DNA of 64,000 nucleotides from Urechis unicinctus (taxonomy: Eukaryota; Annelida; Polychaeta; Xenopneusta; Urechidae), in contig CM067348.1 in the NCBI GenBank assembly GCA_034190875.2, positions 6,101,482 through 6,165,481 on the forward strand, given 5' to 3'. The first letter of the stretch is position 1. Each line of letters opens with the position of its first letter. The translations under genes and the position numbers were made by a program. Below, in pieces: positions 46,901-58,740 of the stretch. Under the pieces are notes generated by a model. The model saw nothing but the letters and a program-made list of their open reading frames with translations. It was not told where the DNA came from and made no database searches.

Positions 46901-49295
46901 GAATGTGGATGGCTGCTCAGTTTAATCGACATAAACCTGAAGCTTATGATAAGTCGGGATACGAATTTGAGATCACGACGTTACTGATTGTACATGACAT
47001 CAATTAGAGGCAATGATATATTTAAATTGGTCAGTATGTTAATTGTTGAACAGTGTAAATAAACAAGAATGTAAGGCCAGTGCCTCAACATTTGATTAGA
47101 TGTCAAAACCATTTTATTACTAGTTTAACTATCCGGTCATTAGCAACCTAGCCATATTTCGAAAGCCAAAACTCATTCATTCGGGTTTAGCAACAACCGA
47201 GGCGGTTTGCACGAAAGGTTTAAGTTAAGCTACCATTTTACTCCTTTATAATTCTTATCGATTTATATTGCCCTCATCTTTGAAGCACTATGTAACACTC
47301 TCATATTGGTTTGCAGTCAAACCCTTCACTTATCTTTCGATTATCCAGTCCGGAAATCTTAATCAAGTTTCTTCTATCAACGATACAGCACGATACACAT
47401 TCGGTTTGATACAGAGCGATCGGTGATGACACTTGCTGAATCAAAATAATGCCCCCGACCCATATTCGTGTGAATTCAAGATTGGCTGTCAAAATCATTG
47501 CATACATTTGATTGATATAAGTATTTACATACGGAGTATTGCCTTTTATTCAAGAACAAGACGAGCTGCAATTTACTACAGCAACCTATTTGTGTGACGA
47601 GTTGCTGAACGTCGTATGTATCGAGTATCTTGGCGAACTGTCTGTACTGTATAACTCAGGTATTTTCGCTTAATTTCTCCGGTCATGCAATATAGTCGGA
47701 ACTTCTACCATCTCGAAATTAAATTATTTACTTTCGTTTTGGCCGTGCTCCCGCTTGGTCTTAATTGTGTACTTCAGTAAACGTTTTGCACCATTTGTTG
47801 TGTCTTGAACAATCTTACGGCTATATAGGCATTTCCTGGCGTCTGAGGACTAGTATATTTTAAACCAGCTAATTAAGTCCGGTGACAAGTAACCTCGCGC
47901 CTGTTTGCCGATGATCACATAAGCGCGGAGGTTGTGGTAGGCCAAGGTTCCCTATCTATAACGTCCGCCCGTGCCAATGAATTAATCCCAACCTTAATTC
48001 TCTAGAGAACAAATAGGTAGCTCCGTCGCAGGTCATCCAGCACTGTCTGTGTTGCGACTAACACTAACCGATGGCCGTTCAACTAATGGGCCTGCGTCTA
48101 TGTCGCCTTACACTGTGAAGGGGTTTACATTTTCGGCAACATGATCAAATAGATGATGTATTTTATGATGTATCAGAGGGTCAGGGATCACTTTAAGTTC
48201 AAATGAACTGTCATCCAGCATTTGCTTCTGAATAATCAATGTAATCGGCGAAGTGTCTCTCTTTGTAGCTTGTGTAGCTGTGACCTTGTCACTATATATT
48301 AACTCTCTTGCTATGATAACTTACTTACTGTCTTAGTCTTAGGTAATCATTGTTCTTGTCACTTATGCCACAGTTTCACACCATACCATGCTTTAGCGGG
48401 TCGTAATGTTTATGCTGTTCATTTATATTCTGATAATGTGATTACGATCTTTCTAATCCATTCAAAAGACTGCAACTGGACATTTGTCAGTTTATACTGA
48501 AGTTTATTAATTTGACGTTATGATTGACATATTTTGATATCGCTTATGGACAGTGTCATCGTTATCAATCCACTACAGAAGAAAACTCGTTAGGATTTGT
48601 CAGTTCAATTATAGTATTTTCATATTTGCTTTGTGTGTTTTAGGAATGTCACGGTGTTAACAAGGAATCGACAGTCACCATCTGTGAAAATGATTCCTCG
48701 ATAATTATCTAAGAGCTGCTGCTGTATTTTTTTTGCACAATAACATACCTGAATCAATTGAATTTTGTTCCATTCAAATGTAATTGAAGATGGTTGATGT
48801 TTTTGTATGAGCATTATATAAAAGTCCCCGTGTTAAAGCCGCTTTACCCTTCCTAGAACAAGAATAACCCAATTATGATTTGTGAGGAAAGTCATTGTAA
48901 AACAGTGAGACACTATGAGCATACTATGGCAACACCGCCACTATTTTGTTTGCCCCTGACGATGGCCGGATGATAGCTCGACTAGGCTACAGTAATGTTG
49001 CGTCGTGTTCGCTATACTGAACACGAATAAAGTGGCCTTTTGCGAAGAAAGTGCTTTAGTCAGATAGAATGACTAGTTTCAATGGATATGGGGCGCGTCA
49101 AGCTCGCAAACTGGACTTCCGATGGTTGATGGGAGACATTTGGGGAACAGGTGGATAAATCGTAGCCCCCCTTAGGTTTGTGTATGCATGGATGCTAGCT
49201 GCGGATCTTAATCCTTGAGAGTTGTCAAAATACTAGCAACACCTATGTACATTTAATTGTTTGTTTCTAGATATATGTATGACTGTTGGAACAAC

Positions 49296-50100
49296 ATTTC
49301 ATCTGACATCATGACGGAACGGATAAGGATATTACTTGACGTTGCAAAGCTTCTTGCTGATCGATTAAACATTATTGTCGTAACCCTATTCAGAAAGCAA
49401 TACAGAAGGCGTACACAATATAAGCACTGCATTCTGGGTATCGAATAAAGCCTTAATGACTTAACTAATGTTCATTTCGAACGTTTATGATCGATATTTG
49501 CATATGCTGCATAGTCAGCATAATATAGTTCGTGCACATGAATACTGCAAAATCAAAAATCATAAAGAGCATTATATTCAGTTTGAAGACTTGTGACATA
49601 CATTCGATAGTACAAGCAGAAAAGGAGCAGGGTTATATTTTTGTGGAAAACCATTTGTACAACTTGCGCTTAGAGACGATGGTTTATATGCAGCCTAATG
49701 TTGTTCTAGTGACCGCCCGTCGATGTCAATCATCTTCCCTGGTCCGTCCTAAAATGACATTTCCCCAATTTTCAAGGGTATAGCAATAATTGAAGAATGT
49801 GTTTGTACAGTTCGACTTCTCATATTGATGGGCAATACTCCTTCATGTATCACTTTCATACGAGAATATTGATGCATAGCAAGTATCGTATCCTAAATAA
49901 TTACATTGAATAAACTTTAACAGCAAATGACAATTCATTGAAGCCACAGTAATACAGTGCTATAAGGCTGTATTTATGATATCATCTTCTTTAAGAGAAT
50001 AAAAAATGCTGGCTGGATGTCAGATGTAACACTGATATGTGACATTAGCAGGCATGCCAACATCCATGCAACATTATCAGTTAGTTAAGAATTATAGAGG
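49296..50100. other. No recognisable gene
   Basis: Chance-length frames only, including 49257-49448 and 49532-49783 on the plus strand; no motif assigned. Confidence 0.4.
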
Positions 50101-50340
50101 ATTTCCATACAGCTTCGAGATGATGCAAAGGCGGAGTTGCACCGCCGTGAATATATAATTTGTTAGCGCAAACTCATTCATATTTCACCTGGTCCAATCG
50201 GTGCAAAATATCCCGGAAACCACAAAAAAAAAATCACATACATTTGTCAGCTAAAGAGCATTTCTGAAGCAACTGTTGTTTGTTGGTGTAATACCAATCT
50301 ATGTAATGCACTTCTACACTCAAAAACACTCGACAGCATG
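50101..50340. repeat. Local dispersed repeat R2, copy 1
   Basis: It shares GATG-x-x-GCAAAGGCG, TTTCACC, CACATACxTTTG and GAAGCAxCTGTxGTTTGTTG-type blocks in order with 51300-51510, about 1.2 kb to the right. On the minus strand both translate to VK-x-E-x-VC-x-N-x-x-YI ... T-x-PL-x-HL, but this copy has a TGA in that frame. Confidence 0.6.
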
Positions 50341-50817
50341 TTAACAATGTCCTCATTGCTTTCCAAAACAGACGGCATCATTTGCTTTGTGCCACATTGC
50401 AAGATGCCAAATCGCATTGATCAATGAACCGTTTGGAATTGCGATTTTAGTGTCGTAAATCTCTGATTGACTCCCCCAAAACCCTAAACCCTTCTTTGAC
50501 GGGAATGAAATATTTAACATTTGCATTTTATAGCAAGTGGTTGAAAATTGTATGGCTTGACATTAGCATCTTGGCTTGTAGGCTGTATATGTCCGAAAGG
50601 AAAGACTACAACCTCGCCACGTGCAAGGTGCAGCAGCAAATTTGCTGAGTTCAGCAGCGGATGAATTTAAGTTATGGCATTCAGAGATATATGCAAAAAC
50701 TGCAGCGTTTTTAACCGCATTAGCGTTAGCAAGAAAGAGTTAAATAGCTTGTCAAATAAATGTTTAACTATAATGCGTATATTTGTAAGGTTGCTTACTT
50801 ACAGCTTTGCTGCTGTT
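50341..50817. other. No recognisable gene
   Basis: Spacer between repeats R2 and R1; a plus-strand open frame runs from 50674 into R1 but is unassigned. Confidence 0.35.
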
Positions 50818-51010
50818 AATAAATTAACTAATGAAGCAATATCGGCCGAATCTCTCGCATGGGTTGTTCATCAATTGATCAAAAGAAGTTGTGAATATCA
50901 TTATTGTAATGTGCTACAAAGGCAAACAGAATAAGACACTGAGCATGGATGATATCACTCAATAATGCTATAAAACGTTTATCGTCGCTACGATACCCGA
51001 TTAAATGATG
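50818..51010 (+). repeat. Dispersed repeat R1, copy 2
   Basis: Partner of 32591-32800. Here the shared frame is open (50674-50934, plus) and reads NKLTNEAISAESLAWVVHQL then HYCNVL. The family is not recognised. Confidence 0.6.
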
Positions 51011-51299
51011 TAATCGAATGATATTGGTGTGAAAATCGCTTTGTCCTATCTCCCCGTGCAAGGTGACGTACATTCAATATCGAGGTATCGCTCTGATAAA
51101 TCGCCAAGCTGCGGAATGCATAGTAACCACTCAAAAGATCTATCAAACGAGACAGAATGAATCAATTCATAGTTCTTCGCCCTCTTGACCGATATCACCA
51201 CTTATTAGATGCCATGATGTAAATGGTGAGCCCCGCTTTACAACCCACACGTTTGCACAAGTAAACATCGCATTTTGGTCCAGTTCAAATTCATGCAGG

Positions 51300-51510
51300 T
51301 CAAGTGAAATAATTGAAAGATGTCGCAAAGGCGCCGTTGAACAAGCTTGAATGTATATATTGTTAATGCAAACGTGCTCACATTTCACCAAATCACATAC
51401 GTTTGACAGTTATGGTGCGAATCTGAAGCAGCTGTAGTTTGTTGCTGTTATCAAACAAGTCTGCTGCAAGTACCTCCGCACCCAAATAAATGCGACTCAA
51501 TATTAGGACA
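51300..51510. repeat. Local dispersed repeat R2, copy 2
   Basis: Partner of 50101-50340. The minus-strand frame here (51167-51391) is open and reads VKCEHVCINNIYIQAC then RHLSIISLDLHEFELDQ; no family recognised. Confidence 0.6.
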
Positions 51511-51568
51511 TAATTTTTTAACGCAGTCTATCGTTGCGTTAATGCCACCCACCTTAAGTGATTATGTG

Positions 51569-51742
51569 CTAGTGTGCTTGCCGTTAGCAAGGACATATGT
51601 GTATCGGTTAACAGTTTACTAGCATTATGATGGCATTCGCATGTTACAATGTTCCTAGTGTGCTTGCCATTAGAAAGGAAATGTGTGTATCAGTTAACAG
51701 TTCTACTAGCATTGTGGTGGCATTCGCGTGTGTCAATGTTCC
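51569..51742. repeat. 86-bp tandem duplication
   Basis: CTAGTGTGCTTGCCGTTAGC onward (51569-51654) is repeated immediately at 51655-51742 (CTAGTGTGCTTGCCATTAGA), with about a dozen differences. Confidence 0.85.
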
Positions 51743-52474
51743 TGTCGAAAATATCCGTGATTATCTGCATAGTGGTATTACTTACTTCACGAGATGAGCA
51801 GAAAGCGACATTTCACCTACATATGGTGTATATGGTTACCGGTGTAGCGCTTAGGATCCACAGATGTTATCGTTGCCTTATCACTGGTTCTACGATGTTA
51901 TTTCTATAGCCTAGCTTCATCTCTATTATCAGTTGATAATGGAGCCGTTCGGCTTTCCCAAAATTATGTTCGAAGTGTATCCCATGGGGGATAACAGGCA
52001 CTAATGATCACCAAATATATCAGGCCAGCTTATAAATGCCAATGGAATAAACTTATCTTTCATAATATGAAATGTAACGTTCAAGGCACACTTAAAATGA
52101 ATATTTAATAGAATAATTTCAATTATATATTTATCACCGTACTATAGAGAATCGTTAGTGCTGCACAATTTCCTCGTCCTACGTTTTGCTCCACTTATCA
52201 TTGCGATAAATAAAACATGCCGTTTTGCCACATGCTTATTGGACAGTTATAAGGAGGTTAACATGCAATTGGCACATACGGCCAAGGCTAATCGGACCCT
52301 TGAATGCGTCATATTCGCAATTCATGTACCCGCTCACATTGCATACCTTTAATATATCAGATTGTTAAGCAAGATCGTCATAATTCGTTTTCTTGTGCGG
52401 TCGTTGAGCAAAACTCTTCGTAAGACCTTGCTCAGCATAAAAGAATTAATTGTGGCTGTGTGCTTTTCAAATTG
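51743..52474. other. No recognisable gene
   Basis: Chance-length frames only. Confidence 0.4.
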
Positions 52475-52708
52475 CTGCTTGCTCTATGAGGTATGCGAAC
52501 AGCACCAACCACTGTGGCAAGGTAAGCTTATGCTGCTTGCTCCATGATGTTTACACACAGTACCAACCTGTGTGGCAGGGTCAGCTCATGCTGCTTGCTC
52601 CATAGGGTACACACACAATACCAACCTCTGTGGCAAGAACAGCTCACGCAGCTTGCTCCACGAGGCTCACACACACCACCGACTTCTGTCCCAAGGTCAG
52701 CTTCTGCT
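52475..52708. repeat. 58-bp minisatellite, four copies
   Basis: Units start with CTGCTTGCTC at 52475, 52533 and 52591 and with CAGCTTGCTC at 52649, an exact 58-bp period. The body is ACACACAGTACCAACCTCTG then GGCAAGGTCAGCTCATG with scattered changes. Confidence 0.9.
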
Positions 52709-53748
<1,040 letters not shown>

Positions 53749-53830
53749 TTATATATCTTCGTCCTTCGCATGTGAAGAGGACCATCTTTCAGTCATCATT
53801 CATCCCAGCCAGGACGGAGATGTCCTGGCT

Positions 53831-54694
53831 TTATCCTGTGTTGGCATTGAGGTTGGGAATCGCTGCATGTCTTGATTTCCTGGCATCCCTTTTTGCAACT
53901 GCAGACACGATACGGTTAGCCTCATATGCCTCAGCTCCTTTAATGGTTTTGGAACGCCACACTTGTCTGTCCTGAGCTATTGTCTCCCTGCTTGTGTGGT
54001 TGATGTTACAATCCTTTAAAGGCACCTTTAGGGAGTCTTTGAACCTTTTCTTCTGGCCACCACAAGATCTTTTTCTAGTGGTGAGTTCGCAAAATAAGAG
54101 CTGTTTTGGTATTCTTTTGTCCGACATTCTGAGGACATGGCCAGCCCAGCGGAGTTGGATCCTCTTGAGCATTGCAAAGATGCTTTGCATTTTGGCTCTG
54201 GCAAGTACTTCAGTGTCAGGAATCATATCTTGCCAATTGATGTTTAAGAGTTTTCTCAGGCAAGTAAGGTGAAGGCGGTTTATCTTCCTTGCATGGCTTT
54301 GGTAAACAGTCCAGAACTCGTCACCATAAAGGAGAGAGGTAAGAACTGCAGCCCGATAGACCTGGAGTTTGGTTTCTAGGGTGAGATCTTTCCTATTCCA
54401 TACTGAGTGTCTAAGTCTGCCAAAAGCTTGGCTAGCCTTGGATATCCTGGAGAGTACTTCGTCATCTATATGGATTGTGTTAGAGAGTGTGCTGCCAAGG
54501 TACGTGAATTTAGCAGTGTTTGATAGCATTGGGTTGTTTACATTTATTTCTGGTGTAGTACATATTTTTCCTGGTGCTGGTTGGTAAAGCACTTCAGTCT
54601 TTTTTGTACTAATGGTTAAACCAAAATTGTCACAGGATGTTGCAATGTTGCATTGCATTCTCATTTGGTGCAGCAAGGGCATAGTCATCGGCAA
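53831..54694 (-). pseudogene. LINE C-terminal domain (thumb and post-RT region)
   Basis: A 287-codon frame reads FGLTISTKKTEVLYQP, KFTYLGSTLSN, RLHLTCLRKLLNINWQDMIP, IQLRWAGHVLRMSDKRIPKQ and QKKRFKDSLKVPLKDCNIN, the region after the RT catalytic box in RTE-like LINEs. A decayed Cys/His end (CQHRIKPGHLRPGWDE in another frame) continues to about 53760. Confidence 0.8.
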
Positions 54695-55359
54695 ACAGGA
54701 AGTGTCTTATTTTAGTGATGTTGAGCTTTGTTTTAGCTTTGAGACGTTGAAGATTGAAGAGATCTCCATCAGTTCGATATCTGATTTCAAAACCCGGATC
54801 TTCTGGTTTGAAAGCTAGGCTCAGCATTGCTGAGAAGATCTTGCTGAAGAGTGTAGGTGCAAGCACACACCCTTGTTTCACATCGTTTGAAACATCGAAA
54901 GGGTCGGAAAATTCGCCGCTATCAAGTACTCTTGACTGCATGCCATCACGAAAAACCCTAATTATGGAGACAAATTTTCTGGGCAACCAAATTTGGACAT
55001 TATCTTCCAAAGACCTTCTCTGTATCGAAGGCCTTTGTGAGGTCGATAAATGTGAAGTACAGATTAGCATTTTGTTCCTGACATTTCTCCTGAAGTTGTC
55101 TGGCTGCAAATATCATGTCGATTGTCCCACGGTCTTTCCTAAATCCGCATTGGCTTTCTGGTAAGAGTCCAAGCTCTAGGTGTTTAATGAGCCTGTTCTG
55201 AAGAATTCGAGCGAGTATTTTTCCGGCTATTGATAGCAGAGAACTGCCTCTGTGGTTATCACAGGATTTGCTACTGCCTTTCTTTTTGTATAGATGGACT
55301 ATGTTTGCATCTTTGAATTCCTGAGGTATTTTAGATTGAATCCACATTTGTTGAATCAA
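54630..55359 (-). pseudogene. LINE reverse transcriptase core
   Basis: Two overlapping frames (55000-55359, then 54630-55109) carry EFKDANIVHLYKKKG and QCGFRKDRGTIDMIFAARQL, motif A FTFIDLTKAFDT, motif B DVKQGCVLAPTLF and the catalytic FADDYALAA. The polymerase copies element RNA at the nicked target. Frame changes lie near 55020 and 54650. Confidence 0.85.
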
Positions 55360-55446
55360 TTTTGTGAGCTTTCTGTGGAGTTTTGCGCCTCCAAATTTGT
55401 AGATTTCAGCAGGTATAGCATCTGAACCAGGTGCTTTTCCACTTGA

Positions 55447-56085
55447 TCATCGTTTGATTGCTTTATCGACTTCTGCAATAAATGGTATAATATCTAGTTC
55501 ATGGTTCGTTGAGACCTGTGGGAGTTTTTCTAAGGCATCGGAATTTACCTGAGAGGGTTTGTTTAGGACACTTTCGAAGTGTTCAGCACATCTATTTAAA
55601 ATTCCATCTTTGTCTGTTATGAGAGTATTTCCATCAGAGGAGAGGAGCGGGGAGCAGCTTGATGATTGAGGCCCAAACAGAGTCCTTAGGGCAGCATAGA
55701 AATTCATCATGTCATGAATGTCTGCATAATGCTGAATTTCAGCCGCTCTGTCTTGGTACCATTTGTTCTCCATCTCTCTTAATCTGCGTTGGATAGTACT
55801 ACAATTCTTCTGGTGAGCATCTTTATTTGCTGTTGAAGGATTGTTGTTAAGATTTCTTAAAGATGTCTTTCTGTTTTCTAGTAACAGCTTTATGTCATTG
55901 TCATTATCATCAAACCAGTCTTGATGTTGTTTTCGTGGATGTTCTAGGACTTGTGATGTGGCATACACAGTGTCGCGGAAAGATGACCAGTTTTCTTCGA
56001 TATCCATGGAGTTTAGCTGGAGGTCATCCAGTTTAGTCTCCATTTCATCCTGGAGTTTCTTATGAACTGACGCGTCTTTTAGCAT
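55447..56085 (-). pseudogene. LINE region between endonuclease and RT
   Basis: A 212-codon frame, rich in charged residues, reads NWSSFRDTVYATSQVL, HQDWFDDNDNDIKLLLE and MMNFYAALRTLFGPQS, the usual linker before the RT fingers in these LINEs. Confidence 0.8.
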
Positions 56086-56171
56086 AGTTTTTTGGCTGTT
56101 TTAGACCCCTGTGGACGTCTCTTTGGTTGTATTTTTAGCTTCATCTTAGATCTAACAAGTCTGTGATCAGT

Positions 56172-57000
56172 TCAACACTCTGCACCACACATACTTTTGG
56201 TTATCGAGACATCTTGTCTGTCTGATTTTCTGACAATAAAAAAGTCAATGAAATGCCAATGCTTTGATCTTGGGTGCATCCAGGTTGTTTTGTTTCTTGT
56301 ACGAAGTCTAAAGACAGTGTTTGTTATAAGTAGCTGGTGCTCTGTGCAAAACTGCAGCAATAAGTGACCATTGCTATTTGATTTTCCAACCCATGTTTAA
56401 CAATATCATCTGTCCCGGTGGCATGATCATTTCCTACTCTTGCATTGAAGTCGCCGAGGAGGACTAGTTTGTGACTCTTGGGAGTGCTGGACACAAGTTG
56501 GTGTAGGTCCTGGTAAAACTTGTCCTTTGCATCATCAGGGTTTGTCATTGTTGGAGCATAGCAGCTGATTACTGTGACATACTTATCTCTACCAATTGGA
56601 AGGCACAGGGACATGAGGCGTTTATTTACACCTATAGGTAAACTTGCAAGTTTCTTGATCAGGTGATTCTTGACTGCGCATCCAACACCTGATTCACGCC
56701 GATCATCAATAACCTTTCCACTCCAAAAGAATGTATAGCTAGCTCCAATCTCAGTTAGTTGCCCTTCTTCAGCAAAACTGAGGGCAGCAATGTCTATGTT
56801 GTACTGTGCGAGCACATGGTCGACAAGTGCTGTTCTTCTGCCTGGCCTATGAGAATTTGGGTTATCAATATGTACGCACATTCCAAGCCCCAAATACAAG
56901 ATTTGTGGTTTTAATTTGTTTGTTATTGTTTCTACCGCTGAGGTGGAATCCTTTCCAGCCGCGGTAAGCTGAACAGGTAGATTGTGAAGCAGGCAATGTT
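56172..57000 (-). pseudogene. LINE apurinic-type endonuclease
   Basis: Two frames read HRPGRRTALVDHVLAQYNID, FAEEGQLTEIGASYTFFWSG, ESGVGCAVKN, VISCYAPTMTNPDDAK, LVLLGDFNARVG and, after a frame change near 56370, TTWMHPRSKHWHFIDFFIV. These are the endonuclease blocks (GDFNARVG, T-W-x-H-P). The N-terminal N-V-R-T block is degraded to MCVHIDN. A stop at about 56170 separates it from the linker. Confidence 0.85.
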
Positions 57001-57714
57001 TAGGGCACCTTTTCTACCCCTTCCTCATTCTAGGGAGGTGAGCAGTGCTGTCCTAAAGAGGGCTGCTCTGTTACTCAGGGGGCTGCCGAATTCCATCGCT
57101 GCTTCTTACAATGGAAGACGACCATATGGCCTGAGCCGCCTGTGTGCAGGTTTGTGACTGACAGCTTCCAGTGTATCCGAACCTGCTGCTTCACCACTTG
57201 CCCGTCGCCAAAGGACTTTTTAGGATGAGTTGGTTGAATGAAAGATGAGGTGCGCGTGAATTTGATTAAAGTGAAGGAGTCTCACTCTCTCGTCTCTGCA
57301 AAACGTTTTTCAATGGCAAGAAATAATCAAGACGATCGAAGGTTCTTAAGAGGTGCAGGAGTTGCCAGAATGTAGACAGAATTTGTCTACAGACTGCCGT
57401 AGGGGCTCCACTCCGAATTTTCTGTTAGGGTTTACTCCCTTAGCCTTTGGCTGAAGAACCTTATACCTAAAGGCACAGGATTTTGACTGACTGTGATACC
57501 AAGTGGAACTAAGTACGAGGAACCATAGCTGTCAAGAGTACTGTGCTGTTTACAGCCGAGCCTGGTATGAACTCACAAGCACCCTGACGGAACCCTAACT
57601 AGCCCTAGTAACCATCACAGCCAGAGCACAGATAAGGCGCTGGATGCCATCCCAGTATTCATGGACCTCATGTCCACGCCTGTCGCCCAAAAGATACCCA
57701 GTGTTGCAGTCCAT
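57001..57714 (-). other. Probable LINE 5' leader
   Basis: Non-coding by frame inspection, bounded by the endonuclease and by the right TSD. Confidence 0.6.
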
Positions 57715-57721
57715 TCAAAGA
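57715..57721. repeat. Target-site duplication, right copy
   Basis: TCAAAGA, matching 53742-53748; immediately followed by host-family codons. Confidence 0.75.
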
Positions 57722-58740
57722 CCTGGGCAAGTCCTTAGATGCAGATCCTGACATGATGGCATCACTAGAGGCTTGTGTCTGCAAATTATATGCTACAACA
57801 TGTTCCGTTTTTCAAGGAAATCTGAGACTGCCATGCGTCCAAACCAGGACTCACTTGAACAACACATCAAGAGAGTCAACTACCAAGCAGGTAGGTAGAT
57901 GTTCAGTTATTCATCAAATAAATGATTTCACAAACAAAATGGATAAGGCATGCAGAATCAAAAGCATAAAAATATTGGGAATCGATCAATTTTGTGCTGC
58001 TTGTGAAGAGTTTGTTTGAATTAAAACATTAAATTAAAGAAAACTGGTACTTTCAATGTATAGGTGTCATGAATTATGCAAATGCCAAATCAACAGCCGG
58101 TATCCCCAAAAAATGGGAATTACTGACGACAAGATACTGTACAGAATTTCTTGGTTATAACTTATCATTTGAATAAGCACGCATGAGTCATTTATCGTTT
58201 CTGTAATGACGTTACATTGTGACCCTGTAACAAAGCAAATACCCAAAGGCAGTAATGTTCAACTTGTGTACAATTAAGGCAAAGCTTGTCTTATGAAAAC
58301 TCTTAGAAGTGACTATAGATACAAAATCTTCTTTGGTCAGTATAAGCTTGATTTGTGAGGTGTTTTCTACCTAATTTCAATTATTAATAATAGGTAATGT
58401 TTTGAATTTTTAGCTATATATAGGAGAAGTCTACAGGCTACTCCAGACATCCCACAACCTTCTTGGGATGGAAGATGGAGAACGACGACCTCCCAATTGA
58501 CTGGATGACCCTTTCACCTGCACCAGATAGTGTCATAGAGTTGGCCTACTGTTCCGGGACTTGAAAGAAGAACAGATGTAGCAACGCTCGCACATGCACA
58601 TGTTTGCAGAATAACGTTCCATGTACAGAACTTTGTAAGTGTGCCAGGGAGAACTGTAGCAATGTTACAGGATACCTTGACCCAGCAGAGGATGATGATG
58701 ACGACGAGAATTCTGATCTTAAGCTTTTTGATATGTATGT
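57722..58740 (+). pseudogene. PIN-like/CXC family pseudogene, 3' part with an intron
   Basis: Exon 1 (57722-57899) reads LGKSLDADPDMMASLEACVC-KLY and, after a frame change near 57805, FSRKSETAMRPNQDSLEQHI-KRVNYQAG. A GTAGGT donor at 57900 and a CTACAG acceptor ending at 58436 bound a 537-bp intron with phase kept. Exon 2 continues PTTFLGWKMENDDLPIDWMT, SPAPDSVIELAYCSGT, an in-frame TGA, then KKNRCSNARTCTCLQNN, PCTELCKCARENCSN and an acidic tail (EDDDDDENSD). The Cys cluster corresponds to CNCTTGCSNTRCSCRKYG of the 26.4-kb gene. The TGA falls where the family carries the Cys-rich tail and would cut it off. Confidence 0.75.

Larger units (their letters stand above)
44651..49295 (+). repeat. 4.65-kb tandem duplication, copy B
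   Basis: Second copy of 39989-44653, joined head-to-tail with only AACAA-type microhomology at the breakpoints. Differences include a 5-bp indel near 45015, a small GATAT insertion near 45915, and two deletions near 47420-47460. One deletion removes the sequence between two CGAC words and keeps one of them. Confidence 0.9.
53749..57714 (-). mobile_element. RTE-like LINE inserted in the PIN-like family copy
   Basis: About 3.97 kb, transcribed leftward. It contains, 5' to 3' on the minus strand, an untranslated leader (about 57000-57714), an apurinic-type endonuclease, a spacer, a reverse transcriptase and a C-terminal domain with a short cysteine/histidine-rich end. A 7-bp TSD (TCAAAGA) flanks it. 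The order EN-RT with one ORF and the C-terminal RWAGHVLRM block fits the RTE-like LINEs that are often mis-annotated as craniofacial development protein 2 (family knowledge). Multiple frameshifts and stops make it inactive. Confidence 0.85.
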
